NCBI GenBank assembly: GCA_965199235.1
Contig: CBDAQU010000002.1
Location: 806,001-870,000 of the forward strand
Source: BOG-908 sp965199235
GTDB taxonomy: Bacteria; Pseudomonadota; Alphaproteobacteria; Acetobacterales; Acetobacteraceae
Reading direction: 5' to 3'
Length of the DNA: 64,000 nucleotides
This document shows, in pieces, positions 40,458 through 48,917 of the stretch. Numbering within the stretch: position 1 is the first letter of the stretch; every line of letters begins with the position of its first letter. The position numbers and the translations under genes are program-made. The notes below the pieces were generated by a model that worked only from the letters and a program-made list of their open reading frames with translations, was not told where the DNA came from and did no database searches.

Positions 40458-41452
40458 CAGGCGAACCCAGGTGGCGCCGGCAGCCCTGGCTGGGTGACGC
40501 ACAGCACCTTGAACAGCACGCCCATCCGGTCGGGGGAAGCCAGCCGGGACGCCGCCTCCTGCAGCTCGGCCGCGCGGCCCGGGTTGGCAGCGATCAGCCG
40601 GGCGGTGCGCGCGGTCAGCCCCAGCGCGTGCAGGAAGCTGCCCTGCGGCACAGGGCCGTGGCAGGCCGCGCCGGCCGCCTCGGCCACGCAGCGCAGGGTG
40701 GCGAAATCCACATGGGCGGTGAGGTCGGCCGAGCCGGGATCGGCAAGCGGGTCGGCAGGCCTGCCGTTGCGCAAAGCCTGCAGGCTGTCGCCCGGCCCGG
40801 TCCGCGCCGCGCCGTAATCGAGGATGACGGCGGCGCCGCCCTGGCGCGCGAGGCGGCGCGCGAGCGCCAGCACCCAGGCTTGGCTGGCCGGCGAGGATTC
40901 CTGGATGCACCCCTCTCCCAGCGGGAGAAGCTTGTCCCCGGGGCCCGTGAGCGTGGGCAGATCGACGAAGGCGCCGTTCTCGACGTGACGTTCTCGCAAG
41001 CCTTCTTCGGTGCGGATGAACTGGCGGATCGGCAGCGCGTCCAGGAACTCGTTGGCGAACAGGACAGCGGGGCCGGGGGGAACGGCAGCCAGGGTCTCGT
41101 GCCAGGTGGCGCCCTCGACGCGCACGGCCTGTTCGGCCCGCAGCCGGGGCGAAAACTCGATCAGGCGCACCCGGCAGGCGGCGTGGAAATCCGGCGCCAC
41201 GCGGGCGGTGGCCCGTCTAGCGTCCTGCATCAGCGTGCCGCGGCCGGGGCCAGCCTCGATCAGTTGCACGGGGTTCGGCGCGCCCATCGATGCCCAGGTG
41301 ACCGCGGCCCAGGCGCCCAGCAGCTCGCCGAACATCTGGCCGATCTCCGGCGCGGTGGTGAAGTCGGCGAACGGGTCGTGCGACGCGTAGTAGGCGGCGT
41401 TCGCGCGCGCCATGAACGCGTCCAGCCGCTCGGGCGCGCCTGCCTCACGCAA
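40457..41452 (-). CDS. SAM-dependent methyltransferase, NDUFAF7/MidA type
   Basis: About 331 residues from TTG 41452 (LREAGAPERLDAFMARANAA), overlapping the end of lgt by eight bases; a start up to 15 codons further upstream is possible. It has the family blocks TTAPEIGQMFGELLGAW, IEAGPGRGTLMQDARR (SAM site), ANEFLDALPIRQF and ILDYGAARTG. The mitochondrial homologue dimethylates an arginine of complex I. The segment normally reading DPFGAAGDFTTAPE is shortened here to DPFADFTTAPE. Part of the lgt operon. Confidence 0.85.
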   Translation of the reverse strand: MREAGAPERLDAFMARANAAYYASHDPFADFTTAPEIGQMFGELLGAWAAVTWASMGAPNPVQLIEAGPGRGTLMQDARRATARVAPDFHAACRVRLIEFSPRLRAEQAVRVEGATWHETLAAVPPGPAVLFANEFLDALPIRQFIRTEEGLRERHVENGAFVDLPTLTGPGDKLLPLGEGCIQESSPASQAWVLALARRLARQGGAAVILDYGAARTGPGDSLQALRNGRPADPLADPGSADLTAHVDFATLRCVAEAAGAACHGPVPQGSFLHALGLTARTARLIAANPGRAAELQEAASRLASPDRMGVLFKVLCVTQPGLPAPPGFA

Positions 41453-42293
41453 CAGGAGCCGGGTCCGCCAGCAGGACAGGACCGCGCCGGCGCGCATAGG
41501 CGATCAGCCCGATGCCGGCCAGGATCATCGGGATCGACAGCAGCTGCCCCATCGTGGCGCCCGCCCAGAGATAGCCCAGAAACCCGTCCGGCTCGCGGAA
41601 GAACTCGCCCACGACCCGGGCGCAGCCGTAGCCGACCAGGAAAATCCCGGTCAGCGTGCCGAACCGCGCGCGCACCGCCGCGCGCTGCCCGAATAGCCAG
41701 ACCACCAGGAACAGCAGCAGCCCCTCCATCAGCGCCTGGTAGATCTGGCTCGGATGGCGCGGCAGGTTCGAGCCGTCAGGCTCGATGGCACGCGGGAACA
41801 CCATGCGCCAGGGCAGCCAGTCCGGCGCCGGGCGCCCCCACAGCTCACCGTTGATGAAGTTGGCGATCCGCCCGAGCCCCAGCCCGATCGGCGTCACCAT
41901 CGCCATGCGGTCGGCAAAGCCCAGTACGGGGATGTCATTCTGCCGGCAGAACAGCACGATCGCCGTCACCACGCCAAGCATGCCGCCGTGGAAACTCATG
42001 CCGCCCGTCCACACCGCCAGCACCTGCAGAGGGTGGGCCAGGTAGTAGCCAGGCTGGTAGAATAGGCAGTAGCCGAGCCGGCCGCCCAGCACCACGCCGA
42101 GCGTGGCCCAGGTGAGAAAGTCGTCGGTCTGCGCGAGCGTCGCCACGGCAGGCGGCCAGCGGGTGATACGTCGCATCACCTGCCAGCCGGTGACCAGGCC
42201 CACGATGTAAGCCAGCGCGTACCAGCGGATCGAGAGCGGACCCACATGCAGCAGCACCGGGTCGAATTGCGGGAAGTTAAGCGGCGCGCTCAT
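41445..42293 (-). CDS. lgt: Prolipoprotein diacylglyceryl transferase
   Basis: A 282-residue inner-membrane enzyme that transfers diacylglycerol from phosphatidylglycerol to the lipobox cysteine of prolipoproteins. The Lgt signature is intact as GRIANFINGELWG near residues 140-152, with the HGGMLG block near 102 and about seven membrane segments. ATG 42293 starts the operon. It is divergent from the ubiK-like gene with a 161-bp gap, a frequent alphaproteobacterial arrangement. Confidence 0.95.
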   Translation of the reverse strand: MSAPLNFPQFDPVLLHVGPLSIRWYALAYIVGLVTGWQVMRRITRWPPAVATLAQTDDFLTWATLGVVLGGRLGYCLFYQPGYYLAHPLQVLAVWTGGMSFHGGMLGVVTAIVLFCRQNDIPVLGFADRMAMVTPIGLGLGRIANFINGELWGRPAPDWLPWRMVFPRAIEPDGSNLPRHPSQIYQALMEGLLLFLVVWLFGQRAAVRARFGTLTGIFLVGYGCARVVGEFFREPDGFLGYLWAGATMGQLLSIPMILAGIGLIAYARRRGPVLLADPAPVA

Positions 42294-42454
42294 TGTCCGG
42301 CGCCCACGGTGACCAAGATCATAGCCGGGTTATACGGGCAGACGCGGCACCGAACAGCCCCGTGTCCGTCTGAAATGCTACTACGGCGGCCATCCGACGC
42401 GCCGTAGCGTATTTGAAACGCACACTCAGATGCCACCACACGGAGTATGTCGCC

Positions 42455-42736
42455 ATGGCCGAACGTCCTCGCTTCCTTGACGACATCGCCGGTGTCGCCG
42501 GCGGTGCCATATCCGCGCTGGCCGGACTTCGCGAGGAGACGGAGGCTGCGATACGCGCCCGGGTGGACGAGACGATACGCCGGCTGGAACTGGTGCGGCG
42601 GGAGGAGCTGGACGCGGTGACGGAGCTTGCCGCCCGCGCCCGCGCCGGGCAGGAGGCGGCCGAAGCCAGGCTGGCCGTGCTGGAGACGAGGCTGGCCGCA
42701 CTCGAAGCGCAAGGGCCTGCTGCACCGCACACCTGA
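42455..42736 (+). CDS. ubiK: Accessory factor UbiK family protein
   Basis: A 93-residue protein from ATG 42455, with GGAG ten bases upstream. It has the UbiK/BMFP design: a short hydrophobic amphipathic N-terminus (FLDDIAGVAGGAISALAGLR), a charged middle with REELDAVTELAARAR, and a C-terminal coiled coil (EARLAVLETRLAALEAQ). In E. coli UbiK binds membranes and assists ubiquinone synthesis with UbiJ. The position next to lgt is typical. Confidence 0.85.
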   Translation: MAERPRFLDDIAGVAGGAISALAGLREETEAAIRARVDETIRRLELVRREELDAVTELAARARAGQEAAEARLAVLETRLAALEAQGPAAPHT

Positions 42737-42842
42737 CCGGTTGCAATCGGTCGGCCGCGAGTCGCAGGCTGCCCTGTGGGTGCCGGAGGATCGGGCCGCC
42801 GCCCGATGTCGCCAGCAGCCCGATCTTGCGAAGGACAATGAC

Positions 42843-43277
42843 ATGACAGTCGCCGCCATCCTGCGCCAGAAGGGCCACGAGATCGCCTCCGTGTCGCCCA
42901 CCACCAAGATTTCGCCGCTCGTCACCACGCTGGCCGAATGGCGCATCGGCGCCGTGCTGGTGCGCGACACCGCAGGCCAGCTGCTCGGCATCGTCAGCGA
43001 GCGGGACGTCGTGCGCTGCCTGGCGCGCGACGGTGCCGCCTGCCTGGAGATGACCGCCGCCCAGCTGATGACGCGCGTGCTGCACACGGTCTCACCCTCC
43101 ACCCCGACCGAGGTCGCGATGGGCCTGATGACCAGCAGCCGCGTGCGCCACCTGCCTGTGCTGGATGGCGACGCGCTGGTCGGCATGATCAGCATCGGCG
43201 ACGTGGTCAAGGCGCAGCTGGACGAGCAGGCGCATGAGGTGGACAGCCTCAAGGCCTATGTTTCGGGCTCCGTCTGA
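42843..43277 (+). CDS. CBS-domain protein
   Basis: A 144-residue protein made of two CBS motifs (residues 8-65 and 72-130) forming one Bateman module: GAVLVRDTAGQLLGIVSERD and HLPVLDGDALVGMISIGDVV. Such stand-alone modules bind adenine nucleotides and act as energy sensors, but the partner is unknown. ATG 42843 with AAGGA just upstream. Confidence 0.9.
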   Translation: MTVAAILRQKGHEIASVSPTTKISPLVTTLAEWRIGAVLVRDTAGQLLGIVSERDVVRCLARDGAACLEMTAAQLMTRVLHTVSPSTPTEVAMGLMTSSRVRHLPVLDGDALVGMISIGDVVKAQLDEQAHEVDSLKAYVSGSV

Positions 43278-43354
43278 CCAGGACCTGATCATCGCCCTTG
43301 CCAGACGCCGCCCGTGTTGGCACGCAGGCCCGGCAGGGCAAGGGGATCAGACTG

Positions 43355-44110
43355 TTGAGAGTGAACGCCAAACTTCCGATCGTGCTGGCTTCGGTCCTGG
43401 CCTGCGCCGGCGCGCGTGCCGCCATGCCGCCGGTCATCGCCGCGGCGGTCGCCGACCCTGGCCGTCCGGCAGCCGACACCGCGCGGGACGCGAACCGGCA
43501 TCCGGCCGAGCTGGTGGCGTTCGCAGGGATCAAGCCCGGCGACAGCGTGGCCGACTTCATGCCGGGCACGGGCTACTTCACCCGGATCTTCAGCCGCGTG
43601 GTGGGTGTCAAGGGCGAGGTCTATGCGATCACGCCGTCCGAGCTGGCAGCCAAGGTGCCGAAGCTGCCCGCCACCATAGCGGCCCTGGCCCACGATCCCT
43701 CGTATTCGAACGTGAAGCCGGTGGTCGAGCCGGCAGCCCAGGTGGCCCAAGGCCTGAGCCTGGATGCCGTTTGGACCAGCGACAACTACCACGACATGTA
43801 CGGCTTCTTCGGCGCCAAGACCGCCAGCGCCGCTGACGCCTCGGTCTTCAAGGCGCTCAAGCCTGGCGGCGTGTTCATCGTCATCGACCATGCCGGGCTG
43901 CCCGGCAGCAGCAGCACCGCGCCGACCACGCTGCACCGCATCGACCCCGCGACGGTGAAGGCGCAGGTGGAGGCGGCCGGCTTCGTGCTGGAGGCGGAAA
44001 GCCCTGTGCTGCAAAATCCGGCAGACCCGCACACCGACAAAATTTTCGCGCCGTCGATCAAGGGGCACACCGACCAGTTCGTGCTGAAATTCCGCAAACC
44101 GGCCAGGTAG
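43355..44110 (+). CDS. Exported class I methyltransferase-fold protein
   Basis: About 251 residues from TTG 43355 (AGGGGA upstream; GTG 43361 is an alternative). The N-terminus is a signal peptide (AKLPIVLASVLACAGARAAM), unusual for a methyltransferase. The mature part has a Rossmann methyltransferase fold: IKPGDSVADFMPGTGYFTRI, EVYAITPSELAAK, WTSDNYHDMYGFFG and KPGGVFIVIDHAG. Proteins of this periplasmic family occur widely in Proteobacteria, and whether SAM is available to them outside the cytoplasm is unknown. The AGE gene follows after five bases. Confidence 0.8.
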   Translation: MRVNAKLPIVLASVLACAGARAAMPPVIAAAVADPGRPAADTARDANRHPAELVAFAGIKPGDSVADFMPGTGYFTRIFSRVVGVKGEVYAITPSELAAKVPKLPATIAALAHDPSYSNVKPVVEPAAQVAQGLSLDAVWTSDNYHDMYGFFGAKTASAADASVFKALKPGGVFIVIDHAGLPGSSSTAPTTLHRIDPATVKAQVEAAGFVLEAESPVLQNPADPHTDKIFAPSIKGHTDQFVLKFRKPAR

Positions 44111-44115
44111 CTGCC

Positions 44116-45234
44116 GTGCGTGCGGCCGCGCTAAACGCAGCCATCCAAGGGCTGCTGCGCTGGCTGCATGATGCCGCCTGGCCGCTTTGGCTTGAACAAG
44201 GCGTGGACCGGGCGCGCGGCGGGTTTTTTGAGGCGCTCGACCTGCGCACCCACACCTGCATGGCGCCGTTCAGGCGGCTGCGCGTGGTGGCGCGGCAGAT
44301 CACCGTGTTCTCCGAGGCGCACCGCGCGGGCTTGGCCGGCGCAGGCGAGGCGGTCCAGCTAGGTCTGGCCTTCCTGGACCGCCACGCGGCGCAGGCCGGC
44401 GGAGGCTTCGCCTGGCGCTACGACCTGGAGCATCGGCCCACCGACCTCACGCGCGATCTCTACGACCACGCCTTCGTGCTGCTGGCGCTGGCCAACGCCA
44501 CAGCGGTCCTGGGCGCAGACGCGCTGCGGCCGCGCGCGCATGATCTGCTCGGATGGCTCGACCACGCCTTCCCGCACGCGCAGGGCGGCTACCTCGAAAG
44601 CCTGCCGCCCGTCCTGCCGCGCCGGCAGAACCCGCACATGCACCTGCTAGAGGCCGTGCTGGCGGCCTACGAAGCGTTCGGCGACGCGCCGTTCCGGGCG
44701 CGAGCCGAAGACCTGCTGGGCCTGTTCGCAGGGCGGCTGGTCGATGCCGAAACGGGGGCGCTGCCGGAGTATTTCGACGATGCATTGCGCCCGCTGCGAC
44801 GCGACGGCGTGTTCGTCGTGGAGCCGGGCCACCAATGCGAGTGGGTTTGGCTGCTGCACCGCGCGGCCGCGCTCGGTTGCCGGTCGCTGGACGCGGCCTC
44901 CGCGCGCCTGATGGCGTTCGTGGACCGCTACGGGATCGACCCCGCGCATGGCGGCGTGGTCGATTTGTTGGACAGTGATGGAGCGGTGCTGGACGCCGGC
45001 GCGCGCCTGTGGCCGCAGACCGAGCGGCTGCGCGCCGAGTTCCTGCGCGCCGACGCGTCGGAGGAGAGGCAGCTTCGGGCGGTCCGGGCGCTGGCCGCCT
45101 ATCTGCGCCCGGACGGGCTGTGGCACGAGCGGCGCGGCGCGGACGGCGTGCTGTCGGGCGAACCCGCGCCGGCCAGCAGCCTTTACCACCTCACCGGGGC
45201 GATCACGACCGTGGCGCGCCTGGTGCCGCACTGA
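44116..45234 (+). CDS. AGE-family epimerase/isomerase
   Basis: A 372-residue (alpha/alpha)6-barrel enzyme of the N-acylglucosamine 2-epimerase family, which includes mannose isomerases and mannose-6-phosphate isomerase-like enzymes. Diagnostic blocks: RLRVVARQITVFSEAHRAG, DLYDHAFVLLALANA, NPHMHLLEAVLAAYEA, VVEPGHQCEWVWLLHRA and WPQTERLRAEF. The histidines of the catalytic pair (HMHLLE and EPGHQCEW) are present. Start GTG 44116. Most likely a mannose/fructose or related sugar isomerase; the substrate is unproven. Converges on the ChaN-like gene with a 32-bp overlap. Confidence 0.85.
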   Translation: MRAAALNAAIQGLLRWLHDAAWPLWLEQGVDRARGGFFEALDLRTHTCMAPFRRLRVVARQITVFSEAHRAGLAGAGEAVQLGLAFLDRHAAQAGGGFAWRYDLEHRPTDLTRDLYDHAFVLLALANATAVLGADALRPRAHDLLGWLDHAFPHAQGGYLESLPPVLPRRQNPHMHLLEAVLAAYEAFGDAPFRARAEDLLGLFAGRLVDAETGALPEYFDDALRPLRRDGVFVVEPGHQCEWVWLLHRAAALGCRSLDAASARLMAFVDRYGIDPAHGGVVDLLDSDGAVLDAGARLWPQTERLRAEFLRADASEERQLRAVRALAAYLRPDGLWHERRGADGVLSGEPAPASSLYHLTGAITTVARLVPH

Positions 45235-46075
45235 CCGCCGGTCCAACGGTGTAGACCGCGTCGGCATAGTCGCGGCCGAGCGGCTCGCACGCCTCGTCCA
45301 CCGGGATCAGCACCAGCGGGTGGCCCACCCCCAACGCCTCGAGCTGGTGCGGCACGCCTTCCCGGTTCTCCAGATGGCCCGCCCCCATCAGCGCCACCAC
45401 CCGCCGGCCTGGCTCCCTGGCGCGCTCGGCCGCCAAAACCTCGGCCATCGCGCGGTCCCATAGAAGCTGGGCGTCGACGAAATGGTTCAGCCGCTCCGGC
45501 GACATGGGCGGGCCGCCATGACCGGACATGACTTCGGCAAGCTCCTGGCGATAGGCGGCGCTGGGCGGCGCCGGCGTGCCGATGCCCTCGCGGTCGGCCG
45601 CCGGCACGCTGGCCCAGCCACGCTGGCTCACGAGGTGAACCAGGCGATGCGAGACGTTGAGCGCGCGCATCGGCACGTGATGGTCGCGAGCGAAGCGGAA
45701 AATCGGCAGATAGAGTTCGGGATCAAAACCCCAGACATGGCGCCAGTCGGTGCGGGCCAGGAAATCGGCCTCCGAGAGCTGGCCCGCCACCCACAAATCC
45801 AGCACCGGCTGGGCCGCGCGGGGAAACATCTCGAAACCCAGCACGATCGACGGACTCTCGGCATACAGGCGCTGGATGCTGGCGAGTTGCCAGGCGTGGT
45901 CGGCCGCGCTGTCGTGGTGTTCGCCCAGCAGGAACACGCCGGGCGCCGGACGTGCGGTCGGGTCCGGCACCGGCCGCAGCGTTGCCGGCGACACCCAGTG
46001 CCGCGCCGGAGCGCAGCGCCGGCCTCCCGCGCAGGCCGCGAGCAGGCATACAGGCAGCAGGATAGCCAGGCGCAT
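45203..46075 (-). CDS. ChaN-like haem-binding lipoprotein
   Basis: A 290-residue protein with a lipoprotein signal (MRLAILLPVCLLAACAGG, lipobox LAAC). The body is a ChaN/DUF399 domain of the Tiki/EreA-like superfamily: FLLGEHHDSAADHAW near residue 48, VLGFEMFPRAAQPVLD, and near the C-terminus VVALMGAGHLENREGVPHQL. ChaN of Campylobacter binds haem and takes part in iron uptake. ATG 46075 is the signal-peptide start. It is transcribed away from the Phd/VapC module. Confidence 0.82.
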   Translation of the reverse strand: MRLAILLPVCLLAACAGGRRCAPARHWVSPATLRPVPDPTARPAPGVFLLGEHHDSAADHAWQLASIQRLYAESPSIVLGFEMFPRAAQPVLDLWVAGQLSEADFLARTDWRHVWGFDPELYLPIFRFARDHHVPMRALNVSHRLVHLVSQRGWASVPAADREGIGTPAPPSAAYRQELAEVMSGHGGPPMSPERLNHFVDAQLLWDRAMAEVLAAERAREPGRRVVALMGAGHLENREGVPHQLEALGVGHPLVLIPVDEACEPLGRDYADAVYTVGPAVSAAPGAPRS

Positions 46076-46138
46076 CGGCCGAACCTGCCATGATGAGCTT
46101 GGCTTTGCTACTTGCCTATGCTGCAAGGCACCTTCATT

Positions 46139-46155
46139 GTGACCATTGTAGTCAC
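46139..46155. promoter_or_regulatory. Likely operator of the Phd/VapC module
   Basis: GTGAC-CATTGTA-GTCAC, a palindrome 12 bp upstream of the antitoxin start, embedded in the direct repeat CATTGT. Placement fits antitoxin autorepression. Confidence 0.45.
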
Positions 46156-46167
46156 CAAGAGGACACC

Positions 46168-46410
46168 ATGTTCGAGCTTCAGTTGCGCGAGGCCAAGGCG
46201 ACGCTGTCGGCCGTGGTGGACCACGCCAAGCAGGGTCGGCCGTCCGTCATCACGCGCCACGGGAAACGGGAAGCCGTCGTCGTGAGCTTCGAGGAGTGGG
46301 AGCGGCTGTCCGCGGTGCCCTCGTTCGGCTGGCTGCTGGCGCATTCGCCGCTCAATGAGGCCGATGTTCCGGAGAGGGTGACGGGAGATTGGCGGAAGGT
46401 CGTGTTTTAG
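46168..46410 (+). CDS. Phd/YefM-type antitoxin
   Basis: An 80-residue antitoxin from ATG 46168 with GAGGA upstream. The Phd/YefM DNA-binding fold is clear: QLREAKATLSAVVDHAKQG, PSVITRHGKREAVVVSFEEW. The C-terminal tail (PLNEADVPERVTGDWRKVVF) would wrap the toxin. Its partner VapC lies downstream but, unusually, separated by a 111-bp gap filled with a repeat element. Confidence 0.88.
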   Translation: MFELQLREAKATLSAVVDHAKQGRPSVITRHGKREAVVVSFEEWERLSAVPSFGWLLAHSPLNEADVPERVTGDWRKVVF

Positions 46411-46411
46411 A

Positions 46412-46515
46412 TCACGCAGACTGGAGTAGTCGGAGTGGTGAAATTGCCCGCCAACAGGGCCTAGACCGGTTTGAGGTCCGCCTGCTCCCGGACACTCTGC
46501 GTGAAACCGGTCTAG
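46412..46515 (+). repeat. 104-bp dispersed repeat, copy A
   Basis: Begins two bases after the antitoxin stop and ends six bases before the vapC start. It contains the perfect inverted repeat TAGACCGGTTT (46462-46472) / AAACCGGTCTA (46504-46514) around a smaller GTCCG...CGGAC hairpin, preceded by GCAGACTGGAGTAGTCGGAG. A second copy of about 85% identity is at 54117. Size and structure resemble a MITE-like element. Confidence 0.75.
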
Positions 46516-46521
46516 CCCCGC

Positions 46522-46989
46522 GTGTACCTGCTCGACACGAACGTGATCTCCTCGGGTGCGCCGACCAGGTCGCCCCCGCAGGGCCTCGCGGAGTGGATGG
46601 AGCAAAACAGCGCCGCCCTGTACCTTTCCGTGATCACGGTTGCCGAGATCGAGGATGGCATCACAAAGGCCCGCCGGACCAGCGCCGCCGCCAAGGCGGC
46701 CCGGCTTTCCGACTGGCTGGACGCCATCGTCCACCTCTACAGCGCGCGCATCCTGGCGCTGGATGTGGCCGCGTCCCGCGTCCTGGGCCGGCTTGCCGAC
46801 CATGCGCGCGCAACGGGGCAGGCGCCGGGCTTTGCCGACCTGGCCATCGCAGCCATCGCGCAGGTGCACGGCCACACCGTGCTGACGCGCAACCTGCGCC
46901 ATTTCCGGCCGCTCGGGGTGAAGGCACTGGACCCGTTCGAGGCGCTGCCGGTCCCTGCTGGCCGAGCGGAGCGGGATGCTATTGGCTGA
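46522..46989 (+). CDS. vapC: VapC-type PIN-domain toxin
   Basis: A 155-residue PIN-domain ribonuclease. Catalytic acids: Asp5 in LLDTNVIS, Glu in VAEIEDGI near 42, Asp in PGFADLAIAAIA near 104, and the TRNLRHFRPLGV ending. Such toxins cut tRNA or rRNA and are held by the cognate antitoxin. GTG 46522 starts six bases after repeat copy A, so expression now depends on transcription through, or initiation within, that repeat. Confidence 0.88.
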   Translation: MYLLDTNVISSGAPTRSPPQGLAEWMEQNSAALYLSVITVAEIEDGITKARRTSAAAKAARLSDWLDAIVHLYSARILALDVAASRVLGRLADHARATGQAPGFADLAIAAIAQVHGHTVLTRNLRHFRPLGVKALDPFEALPVPAGRAERDAIG

Positions 46990-47030
46990 GTCAGCAAAGC
47001 TAGGGCTTTGCCCCTAGAACCCCACCGGGG

Positions 47031-47501
47031 TCAGGGGCCCCTGGCTCCAGCAGCCAGGCCCAGCGCCATCGCCGCGTAGACCGCAGCCATCGATCGCTTC
47101 GTGAGCACAAGCTCCCATCCGGGCGTGAAACGCCTGGGCGTGGCGCCGTAATCGATTGCTGCCGCGACGGCGGATACGATCAGGGCTTCACGCAGCACCG
47201 TCACCCGCGCCCGATCCCGGCGCAGCCGCACGAAGCGCTCGAACAGCACGGCCCAGAACAGCGTCGCCGCGTGATGGGTCGCGTAGCCGACGAGCGTGTG
47301 CCGAAGGTCGGCGCGTTCGACCGACGCGGCAGAGTCGCCGTTCAGCCAGTGGCTGGTTGCGTTCACCGGCTGCAGGGCGCCGCTTCCCTCCGCCCGTGCC
47401 ACGAGGACCAGCGCCAGGCTGGACGTGACGCTGGCGCAGCTGCCGGACACCCAGGCGCGACGGATCGCTTGGGGCCAGCCGCCCCTGCCCGCCTCATTCA
47501 T
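47031..47501 (-). CDS. Small membrane protein of unknown function
   Basis: A 156-residue protein from ATG 47501, overlapping the stop of the ABC ATPase gene by eight bases (ATGAATGA). Three or four hydrophobic helices (SCASVTSSLALVLVA, HHAATLFWAVLFERFV, ALIVSAVAAAIDYGA, MAAVYAAMALGLAAG). Not recognised; translational coupling suggests a link to the ABC transporter, but the tie may be accidental. Confidence 0.65.
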   Translation of the reverse strand: MNEAGRGGWPQAIRRAWVSGSCASVTSSLALVLVARAEGSGALQPVNATSHWLNGDSAASVERADLRHTLVGYATHHAATLFWAVLFERFVRLRRDRARVTVLREALIVSAVAAAIDYGATPRRFTPGWELVLTKRSMAAVYAAMALGLAAGARGP

Positions 47502-48807
47502 CGGTATCGAGGAAGAACTGGTCCGCCTCCTCGTCGTAGTTGAACAGCTCGGCAAACCGGCCCCAGCCGATGACCGCGCGAAGCGTGTCCTCTGCGTAGC
47601 CTGGCGACATGTGATCCTCCAGCTCGTCGCGGAACCGCACGGCGCTGGCGCGGTGGTTCCAGCGCTCGTCGAGCACGCTGCGAATAGTGGCGGCAAGCTT
47701 CACGTGGGCGCGCAGGGCGGCGGCGAACATTTCCTTTCGCGTGTCGGTCTCGGCCTGGGCGAATTCGCGGCCGGTCTCCGTCAGCTTGATGTCGCCTTCC
47801 TCCAGTTCGGCAAGCCGCAGCATGGCCAGCGTCTCGCCGAGCGGCAGCAGGTCGTCCAGCTCGAGCTGCAGCGCCGCTGCCAGCGGCGGCAGGTCGGCGC
47901 GGCCGCGATAGGGTTCGCCGGCAACCGTCTCGATCAGGCCGGCGAGCAGGTTGGTGTTCACCGGGTGCAGCGCGTGCACGGTGTCCGGCGCGGGTGCTGC
48001 CGTCCCGCCCGCGACAGGGGCCGGCATGCTGGTCGCACGGCGCGTCATCAGCGCGTAGATGTCGTCGACGAATTTGCGGAACGCCGCGTCGTGCCGGTTG
48101 CGCGGGTGTGGAAACGGCACGCGCAGCTCCTGCGCGACGCGGCCGGGGTTCGACGAGAACACCAGGATGCGGTCGCACATCAGCACCGCCTCCTCGATGT
48201 TGTGGGTGACCATCAGGATGGAGCGGACCGGCAGCTTGCCGTCCATCCACAAATCGATCAGGTCGGTGCGCAGCGTCTCTGCCGTCAGCACGTCGAGTGC
48301 GGAGAACGGTTCGTCCATCAGCAGCAAATCGGGGTGCACCACCAGCGCGCGCGCCAGCCCCACGCGCTGGCGCATGCCGCCTGACATCTCCTTGGGGTAG
48401 GACTCCTCGTAGCCGCCCAGCCCGATCAGGTCGATCGCGTCCTCGGCGCGGGTCCGCCGTTCGGCGCGCGCCACGCCCTGCGCTTCGAGGCCGAGCTCGA
48501 CGTTCTCCTGCACGGTCAGCCAGGGAAACAGCGCGAAGGACTGGAACACCATCGCAACCCCCTCGGCCGGCCCGGTCAGCTGCGCGCCGCGCCAGATGAC
48601 GTCGCCGGCCGTGGGTTTGAGCAGCCCCGCCACGATGCGCAGCAGGGTGGATTTGCCCGAGCCCGAGCGCCCGAGCAGCCCCACGATCTCGCCCGAGCGG
48701 ATGCTGACATCGACGTTGTCGAGCACCACGAAATCGCTGGCCGTGTCCTTGTGGTAGGCCTGCTTGCAGTTGCGAACTTCGAGAAGGTTTTCGGTTAGTG
48801 CGTCCAT
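47494..48807 (-). CDS. ABC transporter ATPase with AAA-associated C-terminal domain
   Basis: A 437-residue ATPase of the nitrate/sulfonate/taurine class. Walker A GRSGSGKST (residues 46-54), signature SGGMRQRVGLARAL, Walker B LLLMDEPFSALD and the switch His in VTHNIEEA are complete. After about residue 270 comes the AAA-associated C-terminal domain (VNTNLLAGLIETVAGEPYRG ... FNYDEEADQFFLD), a winged-helix-like addition. ATG 48807. The cognate fused permease is upstream at 50270-52021, but an RHH/MazF module and an AT-rich gene lie between. No binding protein is encoded nearby. Confidence 0.9.
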   Translation of the reverse strand: MDALTENLLEVRNCKQAYHKDTASDFVVLDNVDVSIRSGEIVGLLGRSGSGKSTLLRIVAGLLKPTAGDVIWRGAQLTGPAEGVAMVFQSFALFPWLTVQENVELGLEAQGVARAERRTRAEDAIDLIGLGGYEESYPKEMSGGMRQRVGLARALVVHPDLLLMDEPFSALDVLTAETLRTDLIDLWMDGKLPVRSILMVTHNIEEAVLMCDRILVFSSNPGRVAQELRVPFPHPRNRHDAAFRKFVDDIYALMTRRATSMPAPVAGGTAAPAPDTVHALHPVNTNLLAGLIETVAGEPYRGRADLPPLAAALQLELDDLLPLGETLAMLRLAELEEGDIKLTETGREFAQAETDTRKEMFAAALRAHVKLAATIRSVLDERWNHRASAVRFRDELEDHMSPGYAEDTLRAVIGWGRFAELFNYDEEADQFFLDTDE

Positions 48808-48882
48808 CTCAATCAAACCCCGGCCTATATTCGCCACGACGGTGTAGCTGCATATCGACCCTTGCCATAGCTCACCCACGTT

Positions 48883-48900
48883 GCTATCAATATAGATAGC
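48883..48900. promoter_or_regulatory. Palindromic operator before the RHH/MazF module
   Basis: GCTATC-AATATA-GATAGC, a perfect 6-bp-arm palindrome 18 bp upstream of the antitoxin ATG, overlapping a TATAGAT -10-like element. Ribbon-helix-helix antitoxins bind such sites, so autoregulation is likely. Confidence 0.55.
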
Positions 48901-48917
48901 TAAGAAGGATCGCGATC

